DNA from: Sipunculus nudus
Taxonomy: Eukaryota > Annelida > Sipuncula > Golfingiida > Sipunculidae
Length of the DNA stretch: 64,000 bases
Reading direction: 5' to 3'
NCBI GenBank assembly: GCA_026874595.1
Contig: CM049311.1
Location: forward strand, 43,837,676-43,901,675
This document shows positions 45,585 through 56,737 of the stretch, piece by piece (position 1 is the first letter of the stretch; each line of letters starts with the position of its first letter). The notes below the pieces were generated by a model. It made no database searches, was not told the DNA's origin, and saw only the letters and a list, made by a program, of their open reading frames with translations. A program made the translations under genes and the position numbers.

Positions 45585-47274
45585 TTCCTCGGTGTTATGC
45601 TTGGGCTCTCTATGGATGCACCACTGAATAATAAATATGGTATAATAAACCCTAATACGGCATTAAAAATACAGTTATAATTTACGATGTCATTCAAAAT
45701 AAAAACAGTAATATATTTTCCATACGTTGAACAAATATGAAAATTCAATATATCCCAGTAGGTCATCGCTGGAAAAAACATACATGTATCAAATACAAAA
45801 TGAAATGTCCTTCAATATGTTAGAGTTCTATGATATTTAAAAAAAAGTTAAAATATATCTAAGAAAAGGTATACAACAGTCCCGGTAATATATATAACAT
45901 ACTAATACATGTGTGATTATAAAATCTTATCGATTTGTATATTTAAGCAAATCATTTTTTTTTAAACTTAAATCAATTCTTTTTCAAATTTTAACTCTTT
46001 CTTTCAAACTTTTTCAATCTTGATATTTATATATTAAAATTCACTCCTGATGTTTCAACATCACATTTCAACTTCAAATAAATGGATATTTAATAATATT
46101 TTAAAGTATATTTGCAACTGATTTCACTCTCATACGTTATAATATGTGCATGATAAGGGCATGTAAACAGAATGTGCTCCCTTCAACTTCGGATTACTGT
46201 ATACGATTACAAGGATCTCGATAAGAAATTACAATTTTGAATGTAAAATCTTTAATAAATAACCATATAGAATCTTTATCGACACGTAAGACATCTGGGG
46301 CTTCAAGTAAAAGTCTGTCTAGAGGTGACCTGGTGTCTTAAAGATGCTACGGGATATAGGCATTTTTATTGAACCTGTTGCTCATCTTTATGATTCATTC
46401 CTTGAAATTCCACATAAAAATGATGACACCATGCAATAATGGAACCAAACCGGATTGATAAATCAAGTTAGATATTTACCGCTAAGATAAATATTTTAAT
46501 TAAATATTAATTATTCCCATTCTACTTTTGCTGTATAGTAATTTTTTATCTTTATATAAAAATATATGCATCTGAATGTTCCGTGTATACTCACTATTTT
46601 TATTTGATTCTTATATTTTTATGCTCAGAAACAAAATTAACCGGACTATAATCGGAATTCTCAATACAGAAGTACCGTGCGCTTTCAGACCCCCTTCTCT
46701 CCGGACTTAATAGTTGCTGGTATCAGGTTCTATAAATAAACAGAATTTTTTATATCTATAACATTTGCTCTGTAACAATTTATTTTTAAACATTTAATGA
46801 ACTTTTTTTGGCTATGCAAAATGTTTTGTTTGATGTTTTATTGATTTTTTTAGTTGACGTATTTTACAAATATATATATATATATATAAAGTATAAATGT
46901 TTGTGTCCTGTGGTTTTGCAAATTTTCAGAACATTAATTTGATGAATATTGTACCTAACTGCATAAAAAATATCGATTATATATTGAATTGTTCTGCAAA
47001 AACATAAACTATTGTTTTTTATATGATTGTAAAATGTTACAATCGGGATCATATCTATTTACACATGCATTGTGTATTTTTTTCTGTCAAGGTATTGTTA
47101 ATGTTTGTGTTTATTTTTAATTTTGCAGGATACGTGTGATGAAATCAGTAGCAAACAAATTTTTGTAAAGCATCATGTATATTATGCTATTTTGGCAAAA
47201 TTTCAAAACATGAATTGAAACAGGTTCCATTTACAGCAGGTACATATAGGGGAAAATATCACATTGCAATGTGA

Positions 47275-47275
<1 letters not shown>

Positions 47276-47364
<89 letters not shown>

Positions 47365-47382
47365 CATACATATATATATAAA
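47276..47382 (+). repeat. (TA)n microsatellite, about 100 bp
   Basis: The longest TA run in the window, with a CATACATACA interruption near its right end. It is self-complementary and could extrude a cruciform. Confidence 0.95.
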
Positions 47383-48464
47383 TGTGTGCAACCTGACCAT
47401 GAAATGTAAAATATAATTTGGCATAAAAAGTATTACATAATAGATAAGAGTTTAAGAGATTCATAATCATAATTAAATATTTTGGTCAATGGAAGAGGAA
47501 AAGGTTTTTCAATTGATACATGATAAATAAAAAATTTTGTTTGAAACACGCTTGTTTAAACATTTACTGGACGTTTTGTGGTTCTGTCAAATTATCTGTT
47601 TAAGTCTCTATGATATTATCAGGGTAATTTTTAAAATATTATCAAATCTTTATTTTTTTTTCATGTTTCCACAAACAAAAAATACGGTAACAGCGAAAAT
47701 ATTGATGAGTAATTATATAATCTTGTTTTACAAAAATGAAATAAAATATCAATATAATATATTATAAAAAACAGCATAATTAATGTTACAAAACAGAGTT
47801 TATGAAAAATATGTGATATTGAAGAAAATGAAAATGCTTGACACGTTTGCTGACGACATGATGACCAGTGCATTAGCCATTACTGGCTAGTTTTACACAT
47901 GTTATTTGGACCATAACCGGGCATTACCGAGCAAGAAATAGTCTATAACTTCGGATGGATAACTTTGATTTTTTACATAATGATAGAAAAGACCTTATTC
48001 TATCAATAAAAATAAAATGGTACTTTCTATTGATGTAGTATCATTTTAATTATGCTTCGAACATTGCTTTATTTTTAAAAAATCCTTGCTTCCGACTTCG
48101 GACTTCCGAGTTTTACACATAGCCGTTTGGAAATCCCCTACCGGAAGTTATGATTCTCCCACTGACAGACGTGGAGACGAGTTTTTCGAGTAAAACCAGC
48201 CTCGGTATTAAAAACTGCTGCACGAATACACGTAAGTAAACCGTGGATGTAATAATTATTATTTTCCCCAACATAATAACATTACTTATTGTCTTAACTC
48301 AGGAAAATGGCAGTTTGAGAAGTAGATGAAAATGAAAAAGTAGTGTCAGAAATGGCGTGCACATCTGCACATACTAGAATTGATGCGAACCCAATAGCTT
48401 GTACTGTCACCCCATCGTCTCCAGTTCATCTAAAATCGACGTTTGGGGTGACAAGCTGTCGCTA

Positions 48465-48815
48465 TTATGGCATATGACTAAATTCAGCTTCCCATAACTT
48501 AGCCAAAAGTCACTGAAAAGAGACCATTTGAACAAACTTCAAAAAGCACTACCCTAGGATCATTTCTGTGTGATATTAAACATTTTGGCCATACAGTTTC
48601 AGAGAAGAAGTTTTATTTAGCCCTCAGTGTAATACAGGCACTGATGACCCCGTACAAAAAAGGCCGATGCAGGTGGCGCCACCAATGCCTCAATTTCAGA
48701 TATGACCTATGTGACCAACATTGGCATAAAATTTGGTGATGATAGCTCCGGCCGTTTCTGAGATTGTCATTTTAATAAGCTTTTTTGGACAGATGACTAA
48801 GTTCAACTTCCTGTA
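48465..48815 (+). repeat. Family B module, right of the 9-bp-TSD element
   Basis: Continues from TTATGGCATATGACTAAATT as in other copies, includes GGTGGCGCCACC at 48672, and switches at about 48815 from CTTCCTGTAACTC (family B) to TGGGGGGTACTTCTGAGCCC (A1 unit). Confidence 0.75.
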
Positions 48816-49380
48816 ACTCTGGGGGGTACTTCTGAGCCCCATAGCTCGGACAATATGGTTGACGGAGACCTAATTTTTGGTTTCCATGGAGACTTATCAT
48901 GGGCCTCCCAGCATGTCAAGAAAGAAGATTCTAGGTCCACACGTTACGATTTGTGCCCTGTTAACAGATGACCACATCTTTTAAGGTATCAAAAATAGAG
49001 AAAAAAATCGTAACAAAATCGAAAAAATACAGGTGGCACCACTAGTCTGCAAAAACTGATGACACTCCATGATCAATATCCATGCAAAGAATCATTGTGA
49101 TCAATGCATTAGTTGTTCAGATACTTGAGTTTTTGTATAAAATTTTTCATTATTCTGGGGGGGTACTTCGGAGCCCCATAGCTTGAAGAATATGGGTAAC
49201 AGAGACCTAATTCTAGGTTTCCAAGTGATTTTTCATTGACCTTTCAGGATGTAAAGTGAGAAGATTCCAGGTTGTGGTTATGATTTGTGCCCTGTTACGG
49301 ACAGACGGCCAGATGGCCGGACGGCCGGATGGACAAAGAGTGATCGCTATAGCTCAGATGACTTACAGTCAGCTGAGCTA
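48816..49380 (+). repeat. A1 units ending in family A hairpin
   Basis: A partial unit from CTGGGGGGTACTTC, then a unit starting GGTGGCACCACTAGTCTGC at 49032. After TGATTTGTGCCCTGTTACGG and a GGCCGGACGG stretch comes the hairpin TAGCTCAGATGACT / AGTCAGCTGAGCTA at 49350-49380, here with a TAC loop. Confidence 0.85.
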
Positions 49381-49387
49381 ATAAACT

Positions 49388-49759
49388 AAGAGAATCAGGA
49401 TTTTCACACAAGATATTTTCTTTAAGCAGTTTTAAAGGACTGGGAACTGAGTGTCCAAAAACTAGTTCAAAGGGACTGAAACCAAAGGACTCTTGAAATG
49501 ATTCTCTGACAGCAAACAGCAATAGGTGGATTCCTTCATCCCAGTCTTTCTGCTTGTCATAGCAATAGGTCCTCATCATGTTTTTTAATGTCTGGTGAAA
49601 ACGCTTGAGAGCACCCTGACTTTCAGGATGGTATGTTGAAGAGCTGTACTGTTTTATACCAAGGTCAAGCATAACTTGCTGGAATAAGCGAGACATTAAA
49701 TTAGACCCTTGGTCAGACTGGACAGATTTTGGTAATCCAAAAGTTGTAAAAACTACCAA
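49388..49759 (-). pseudogene. Ty3/Gypsy retrotransposon integrase fragment
   Basis: The minus strand encodes about 124 residues of an integrase core: VVFTTFGLPKSVQSDQGSN, then GIKQYSSSTYHPESQGALKR, FHQTLKNMMRTYCYDKQKDW and FGFSPFELVFGHSV. The SDQG Asp is the second residue of the DDE triad. At the position of the catalytic Glu (usually ALERFH in relatives) there is Lys (ALKRFH). The first Asp, the zinc finger, RT, RNase H and LTRs are absent. The open frame continues on both sides only by chance; its C-terminal tail is translated family A hairpin sequence. It is a dead fragment joined 3 to 8 bp from the family A 3' end. Confidence 0.85.
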
Positions 49760-51340
49760 ATCAACCGATGGTAAATATGAAATTTTTCGTTTTTCTTCTA
49801 CCTGGAGCTGTAATTTTTTAAAAATATTAGATTTTACATTAGTGACATTACAAATCCTCATTTCATTAACACTGGTTCCAACTACTGTATTCAAGTAAGT
49901 AAAACTTTGTTTGATATCGTAGGATACTAAAGTGTTGAATTGAATATATATTTTCGATAAAAAGTGATTTTAGGTGATTTTTTCTTCATAAAAATGGTGT
50001 ATTTATAAGGTCACTTCACAGACTTCTCTTTTATCCCTTACATCACTCAACATATTGTTGTATGTTAGGTTGAGATACATTTTATAATTTCTTGGCTGTG
50101 TTTAAAAACAAATTTTGACAAAATACCATATTTCTGAAGAGAGATATGGCCGCTTTTGTACTTAACGGTTACCCCTACCCCTTAGTGGTTAATCATGGTA
50201 TACGAGCATTTCAGTTGAGTTGCCAGTAAGGAGTACTTTTGAATGGTCTATATTACAGTTTTTTTTAAGAATCTGTGATGGTAGGGGTCATTGCTGAGAA
50301 GTTGTGGCCCATAGAATGACATATCAGACAAAAGAACAAGCAAACAGACAAAGTGGTTAATATAAGTCAAAGGTCAAGGTCAAGGTCATCTAAAAACCAC
50401 CAAATTTTTTCTTCGTCAATATTGGTTCTATCTTCACAATCTTCTGCTAAATTTCTTTCTCAGGGTCTTCTCCTGAATCTGGTCTTGTCAACTAGTCTCA
50501 ATCTTGTGTCACTATGTCAGCATGACTGTCTGTTTGTCAGCTGTCCTCAAATAAGCCTGCTTGCTGGTTTTTGTGTCTCACATATAGCATTCTACAGACC
50601 ACAGTTTTGGAGTAATCCTGTTGAAACTGGTACATCTTAAGCCATACACTAATATCTCGAAAGTGATTTATCATTTTTGGGATATGGCTGCTAGGGGGCC
50701 CTGCACTCGAACCACTGCAACATATCATTTTTTGGCCATACCTCCTAAACTGTAAATACCTTCTCCGTATGATTATCTAGTCATCTGTTATCTCAAGTGT
50801 GTCAGTATGTCTGTCGGTTTGTCGATTGTTGTCAGCTTTGTCTGCTTTCATGTTCTTTTGTGTGATATATGTCATTCTACAGGCCCCAATTTCTCAGCAA
50901 TCACTCTGAGGGTAACTCAATGGAAAACCGACAATTTGTACTGTCCGTCCATCTGTACTATTAAGCAAACCAAACTAACTTAAATACCCATATTACAACT
51001 CAATCCATATGAGTGTCTGAGTGTCAGCGCAGCTCGGCGTCTCCAGGCTTTTAAAATCTCAACCACCGCAAATCAGCAAGAAGATAATATTCAAATATCC
51101 ACCATTATCAAAACTTCCGATAAAATTACTTTTAAGTGGTCGCTAAATTGGAATAAAGACGGTATATAAGGTAGATAATTTTAACTTTGTGTATTATCGC
51201 CCATCTATGAACAACATATGACAGTCCATGTGTCAGCAAAACTATATTTATTCATTTTTACTGTTTTATTTCGGAATTCCATGATCGTAATTATTTATTT
51301 CTTTCTGAAATAATTGAGAATGTACAGTATATTAGAATAT
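49760..51340. other. Unassigned sequence with an internal inverted repeat
   Basis: 50275-50352 (TGATGGTAGGGGTCATTGCT to GCAAACAGACAAAG) is an imperfect inverted copy of about 50837-50915 (TTTGTCTGC to CTCAGCAATCACTC). A third, direct copy lies near 50520-50620 (ATAGCATTCTACAGACCACA). AAAGGTCAAGGTCAAGGTCA at 50370-50389 has three tandem AGGTCA half-sites. These may be remnants of an old TIR element. No gene was recognised. Confidence 0.45.
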
Positions 51341-52122
51341 CCTTGGCCTAATGGATACAATTTGTGCCTAGTATGTCTGATCAAAATCATTTTTTTTCCT
51401 AAGTTGCAAAAATATAGGTACCCATGACCTAATTTCAGGTTACCAAAGAGATGTGCCTAGAACCTCCCTGGCTATTGTGTTAGAAGATTCTGGACTTAAC
51501 ATCTCGAAGGTTAAAATCTAAAATATTATGAAATGTAAATAAAGTCTGAGAGGAAGAGGTAATCTAGGCCATGGTTGGTTGATGTTTTCTAAACTGCATC
51601 AACATTTTTAGCTAATTAATCTGGTTTATAGTAACTGTCAACAGAATGGGGTGGAGGGAGGAAGGGAGGCAAAGGGGTGTGAGAGAGAGAGAGAGAGAGT
51701 GAGAGAGAGCTAGACTGTCATGGAGAGGATAGAGAGAGAGAGAGAGCTAGACTTCCAGAAAGAGAGAAAGAGACAGAGAGAGTAATTACTGCCTGACCCA
51801 GCCTGACCCAGACACTCACAGAGGCAGTAGGCCAGGAGTGAAGAGGTTATGTAACAGCCAACAGCACACTGCATACCACAGACTTGATGTAAACAATCAA
51901 GAAATGGTGCTTGGAAACTTGAATGAAATCTACAGTTTTTGATCAACTGGTTTAAATTTTCATATTTTAACAGATGAAATGCTTATGTATACATGCTGTA
52001 AAAACTAAATCCACAGCACAAACAGGACAAAAACATGCCATGGTCCAAATGCCCAAATTTGGGTAAAATTGAAGGTACTGATTTTAAATTTATGCTAATA
52101 ACTTAATCTTAATAACTAAAAA
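51341..52122 (+). repeat. Family A core fragments with a GA microsatellite
   Basis: 51350-51505 resembles the 165-bp core (ACCTAATTTCAGGTTACCAA). 51506-51605 resembles 61620-61690 (CTGAGAGGAAGAGGTAAT). 51683-51782 is an interrupted GA microsatellite. 51950-52100 matches the ACATGCTGTGAAAATTAAAT module seen at 20940. No ends are present. Confidence 0.55.
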
Positions 52123-53874
52123 CAAGGGTCCCACGGGTCAAGGCACTGACCCATTATTTATGATCATAAAATATGATTTGGAAGAAGGGGTAGACAAATG
52201 TTAGTTTTGTGTGTTAATATAAGCTGATTTATGAGGATAATAGCATTTAACTCTTTATGTAAAGATTTTGATAAAATCCTTAGAGAGGGAAGAGAACTGA
52301 TATCATTTATATTATTTACATCTGGAAAAGGAGTGCTATTGTCATACAGGTTTGACTTTGGCCTAATAACTTTATCTACATTGCAGTAGAAGTATTTGAA
52401 AAAATGTCCACTGTAAGTCATGTTAATTATCATGCATCCTTTTTACAAAGGATTTAACTGTTATTCAATAATTACAGGTTACCCATACCCAAGAGTAGCA
52501 ATAACACAAATGATATGAGCTGATACAACCCCGAGTCTTAATGTCATTAGTTAAACATATTGTCATCTTTAATGAGCACTTGTCTGAGTAATATTTTAAA
52601 TTTTTTTCATATTTCATTTTTTTTAAATTTTGTAATAAATGTAAACCAGCAAATTAAACACCTGGTAAAGACCTGGAAATTTAGATTAATTTAATATTAT
52701 CAACTGCATCCTTGTCTATCATTAACTTGCTTCATATAATCCCTAATAGTAACAACAACTTTATTTAATTATTTATTTTTCATTTTTATGATTGAAATGA
52801 AAAATACCAAAAGGTGACTGCATGGTGTCAATTGAATTACATTTTTGGTTATCCATGGAAGATCCATAAAACATCAGTATTAGCAAGGTAATTCCTTGTT
52901 ACTCATAAACTATAAAATTCCTTTTCCACTGATTTTCTTGATGTTTATTATAATTTTTGTTTAAATCATTGTTTATTGTTATGTTTTTGGCCAAAACAAC
53001 TATAAGTGGTGAAGGTTGGACAGTTAGATCCAGCTGAAGCCATCCAAGAGCTGGCTGGCTGCAGACTATGCCTCGCTTTAATTCAGCATGCATAATTGGC
53101 CTAAGAGGTCAACAAGGGGACATATAGAGGGGCTTAAGTATAGCCTAGGTGTGACATGGTCTCATAAAAACTTTAACAAAAGCTACAATTTTTGGTCAAT
53201 TCCTTTCAAATTTCACAATTCAGAAGCTGAAATCCTTGCGTGTGCATGATATGAAAATTAAATCAACTGTGCTTACAGGGAAAAAATGTGCCATGGCCAA
53301 AGATGGGCAAAATTTAAGGTACTGATTTTATATTTATGCGAATAACTTATAAAATTTGAAAAATTCAGATCTCTTTTTTTTGTGAACAATTGAATCTTGA
53401 TTAAATTAAGTTATATCCCTGAAAAAAGTCTCTAGCTTCAGCAATTCTTTTGTTCAGTGAGTTAATATATTTCCTGATATTTTACAAGGTGCATTATGTT
53501 CGGGCCTATAACTTCAACAAATTACACAATACTGACCTAAACTTTGGTATGTCCATAGGAAATGTATGGAAGAATATGCATATTAACTATGATTAAATTC
53601 AGATCAGTGGTTTTCATATTAGGCAGTCTTAAACTGTAACAATGGCTTTTTAATGGAAAACAGAGGTTTTTCCTTAATATCTCGAAGGATCAAAGTCCTA
53701 GTGACCCAATTTTCAGTATGGTAGGGGATTTTTGGGAAATCTAACTGTATTCAGAATTTCAGAATTGTAGGTCCAATGCGTTCAAAACATCCCAGTTTAA
53801 CGGACAGACAGATGGACAGCCAACGGACAAAGGACCATGACTATAGCTCAGATGACTTATAGTCAGCTGAGCTA
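52123..53874 (+). mobile_element. Family A element with both ends (1.75 kb)
   Basis: Starts CAAGGGTCCCACGGGTCAAG, a decayed form of the 5' palindrome, and ends with the hairpin at 53844-53874. It is paralogous to 18974-21595 but about 0.9 kb shorter, because that copy carries its 3' module twice. Near 52250 it keeps an empty site for the MITE inserted in the third paralogue at 59991. Confidence 0.8.
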
Positions 53875-53934
53875 AAAATGGGGGCTTGTGCAAAATGGTG
53901 CAGGCCAATGCAAGATTACAGCAACTAGTACAAA

Positions 53935-54350
53935 CAAGTGACCCATTGGTCATGATGCTCAGCCGACTGACATGTTGACAATATGTCCTTGCAAAGGTAA
54001 CTAATTAAGATATTGTAGGTGGCATCATAGTTCATGCATATTAGCTCAAATTCATTAAGACCCATAATCACACCAAATTTGATGTCAATCCATTTAGCCG
54101 TTCCTAAGGAATCTGGCAATTTGTAAGTATTTTGAATTATTTCTGGGGTGCACAAACATGGCCTGTAACTCAAAAAATATAGATCACAGTGACCTAATTT
54201 CAGGTTTCTGAGGAGAACTTTTAAGGGATCTCCCAGGATATCAAGTAAAAAGTCTCTAGCTCCAGTGGTTACAATTTGTGTCCTGTTAACAGACGACTGC
54301 ATCTTTAAAGGTCTCAATTATAGAAAAAAAATGCTTAAAAATTCGAGAAA
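53935..54350 (+). repeat. Family A 5' fragment (GCTCAGCCGACTGAC subtype)
   Basis: Starts CAAGTGACCCATTGGTCATG then ATGCTCAGCCGACTGACATG, closely matching 21604-21870. It passes into an A1-type 3' part (ACCTAATTTCAGGTTTCTGA) without a hairpin. Confidence 0.75.
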
Positions 54351-54354
54351 AAAT

Positions 54355-54940
54355 ATCAAGGTGGCACCACCAGTCTGAGAGAACTGATAAAACACTCCAT
54401 GATCAATATGCATACAAAGAATCATAGTGATCAATGCATTAGCTGTTCAGATACTAGAGCTTTTGTATAAATTTTTAATTAATCTTGAGGGTACTCTTAA
54501 GCTCCATAGCTTGTAGGATATGGATAACAAAAATCTAATATCAGGTTTCTGAGGAGACTTTTCATAGACCTCCCAGGATATCAAGTAAGAAGAATCTAGG
54601 ACCGTGATAACAATTCGTGCTCTGTTAAGGGACAACCACATCTTTAAAGGTCTCAAAAATAGAGAAAAAATGTGTAGAATTTTTTTTATAATCCAGGTGG
54701 CACCACCTGTCTGCAGAAACAGATGAAAAACTCCATGATAAAAATGCATGCACAGAATCATGGTGATTAATGCATTAGTTGTTCAGATACTGGAGCATTT
54801 TTATAAATTTTTAATTAATCTGGAGGGTACTTTCGAGCTCCATAGCTTTCATAAGCTCTACATTTAATGCAATATTGATCTTATTTCTGGCATGTGCACA
54901 CAAAATATATATAAGAATATCTTTACCAAATATAAATAAA
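54355..54940 (+). repeat. Two A1 units, second truncated
   Basis: Units start at 54359 and 54695 (step 336 bp) with GGTGGCACCACCAGTCTG and GGTGGCACCACCTGTCTGC. The second breaks off at CTCCATAGCTTTCATAAGC and passes into a TTTCTGGCATGTGCACA module. Confidence 0.75.
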
Positions 54941-54941
54941 A

Positions 54942-56735
54942 CAAGGCCTACAGGTTAACCTGTGCAATCGGATATACATCAGGTATAATGCTTCAATGCT
55001 GGACAATTCCTTTTCAAGTACATGTGTAACATGTACAGTAGAATGCCTGCTAACGGCCACGCCTCAATAACAGTCAATAAGTCTGTAACGGTCAGATTTT
55101 CCGGTTCTGAAATTTCTACCATTATATTTCATAATTATTTTGTTGTCAGTTATGGTCACTCCTATATTCCGTATTACAGCCAGGTCTGTCAGTCCTGCAG
55201 GCCAGGAAACGCCTCAATTACGGTCAGGGGCAGTGAGGGGCTCCACAAATCAAGCAGCCTTCTGACCTCAATATCATTACACAAGTGTCCGCTCTCACAT
55301 ATTCCTGTCTGTTAATGAGTGCCTGGATAAAGGTAACTACTCGACTGTGACTGAGTTGTTTGACACGTGGCCAGCATCTTACTACCCCACTCAGCCTCAT
55401 TAGTAGGTACAATAGTAACCTGTGTGTATGTTTGGGAATCAGTTATGCAAGCAGGATCTTAATCAGGGTGTTTGTCATTTAATTAAAAAATGACAACCAG
55501 CAGGTCCCGATGATTATGTCATCAGAAAATCGTTAGGCAAACTGTGGATCTTTTAACCTTCTTTAATGTCTTTGTGAATTCGCAGCAGAAATCTATGGTG
55601 TCAGCCGAGTGTATTCTGTGAATGTTCACATATTTCTGCTGATACTTCTGTGCTATTAGTATACTTTGATGGATACAAAGAGCTTCTCAACATTTGTACA
55701 AATATTATGGATATACAATCTGTTTGTAATTTAATAACAAACACTGTATTTGTATTTACTGTTGATAATTGTTATAAAAAGGGCTGATCTGATTGTAAAT
55801 ATTTTATTTTTTTATTGATAACAGTAATTATACTAATACTCTGTATATACGTTTATTTTGTTGATTGTAATAAAGATTTGGACTTTGTTTCATGTTACAT
55901 TTTAACCCCATTACCCTGGTCAAGCCCTGTATAACAGCTACTCCTGTATTAAGGCCACTTTCATCCAGTCCCGATGGTGACTGTAATACAGGCATTCTAC
56001 TGTATATGAACAATGAAAGTACTAAACATTTTGAACAAGAAACAATTACACAAACATCACTGCTGAAATTCTGGCATAGGTGCACACAACAAAAAAATGA
56101 TTGTAGTTGGCACCACCAGTTTTGTATACAACAAAGCTATTAGAGATATATACATATGCCCAATTTCAGACTGATATATCAAACCCCTCCGGAGAAATAA
56201 GCAGGGACATACACCATGCAAAAATTATTGTAGGTGGCGCCACCTGTCTTGTATATGACAAAGCTATTCGATATGTATAAATATGCCCAATTTCAGGCTA
56301 ATATATCAAATTCCTCTGTAGAAATAAGCAGGCACATACACTGTGCAAAAGTCATTGTAGGTGGCAACACCTCGCCAAAAATCTCCAAACTTAAACCATT
56401 CGAACGAACTTGAGAGAGATTGTTCCAGGAATCATTTCTGTGAAATATTGGACAATTTAGCTGAACAGTTTCGGAGAAGAAGATTTTTTAAAGGTTTTTT
56501 AGCTTTTTTCCAATAAAATCTAAGAAAATGCAGTGTGCCAAAAAATAAGCAAAATCCGATAGAGTTTTTTAGATGACTAATTTTTTGCATAAGATTTTTG
56601 GTATATTTTGTAATTTTTGGTAAATTCAGTAAATATTTGATATTCAAGATAGTATGGCTTAACGTACAGGCGACGGACGATGGTCAATAGATGCCGGACA
56701 ACACCACATGGTCACATAAGCTCACAGGTCCACTA
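54942..56735 (+). mobile_element. Family B element interrupted by a pogo-like element
   Basis: Starts CAAGGCCTACAGGTTAACCT and is broken at GTGTAACATGTA by the insertion at 55036-56002, resuming TATGAACAATGAAAGTACTA as in 34299-34325. GGTGGCGCCACC lies at 56233. At about 56376 it jumps from GGTGGCAACACCT to CGCCAAAAATCTCCAAACTT (internal deletion) and ends CATAAGCTCACAGGTCCACT. Confidence 0.8.
55036..56002. mobile_element. pogo/Tigger-like TIR element, TA target duplication (967 bp)
   Basis: The element begins CAGTAGAATGCCTG and ends with its inverse, CAGGCATTCTACTG, flanked on both sides by TA. The paralogous family B sequence at 34290 reads AACATGTATATGAACAATG with a single TA, which proves the insertion and its ends. 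TIRs opening with CAGT and TA duplication are typical of the pogo/Tigger branch of Tc1-mariner. Inside are several ACGGTCA / AATACAGTCA-like words near the ends. No transposase frame was recognised, so it is non-autonomous or decayed. Confidence 0.8.
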
Positions 56736-56737
56736 AA

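Larger units (their letters stand above)
44199..48464. mobile_element. Non-autonomous DNA transposon, long diverged inverted repeats, 9-bp TSD
   Basis: The family B module is split here: TTATGGCAT occurs at 44190-44198 and again at 48465-48473, while the uninterrupted paralogue at 37120 has it once. The inserted 4,266 bp begin TAGC and end GCTA. Internal inverted similarity includes GATAGAATAAG at 44607 against CTTATTCTATC at 47994, and AACTTGGAAGTCGGAGG near 44493 against CTTCGGACTTCCGAGTTTTA near 48094. A 9-bp duplication with long inverted repeats suggests a Mutator-like superfamily (inference). No transposase was seen; the inside holds a G-tract, TA repeats and AT-rich sequence. Confidence 0.65.

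Noticed and set aside
45332-45781. 149-residue minus-strand frame with a proline run
   Set aside because: The proline run is a translated G-tract and the rest is AT-rich, low-complexity sequence inside a transposon. No domain or splice structure supports it.
50353-50640. 95-residue plus-strand frame starting MVNISQRSRSRSSKNH
   Set aside because: Its start is a translation of tandem AGGTCA words and the rest is part of the inverted-repeat region; composition is serine/leucine noise.
55022-55315. 97-residue frame within the pogo-like element as a transposase remnant
   Set aside because: No DDE, CENP-B or HTH motif could be recognised, and the frame begins in the flanking family B sequence.
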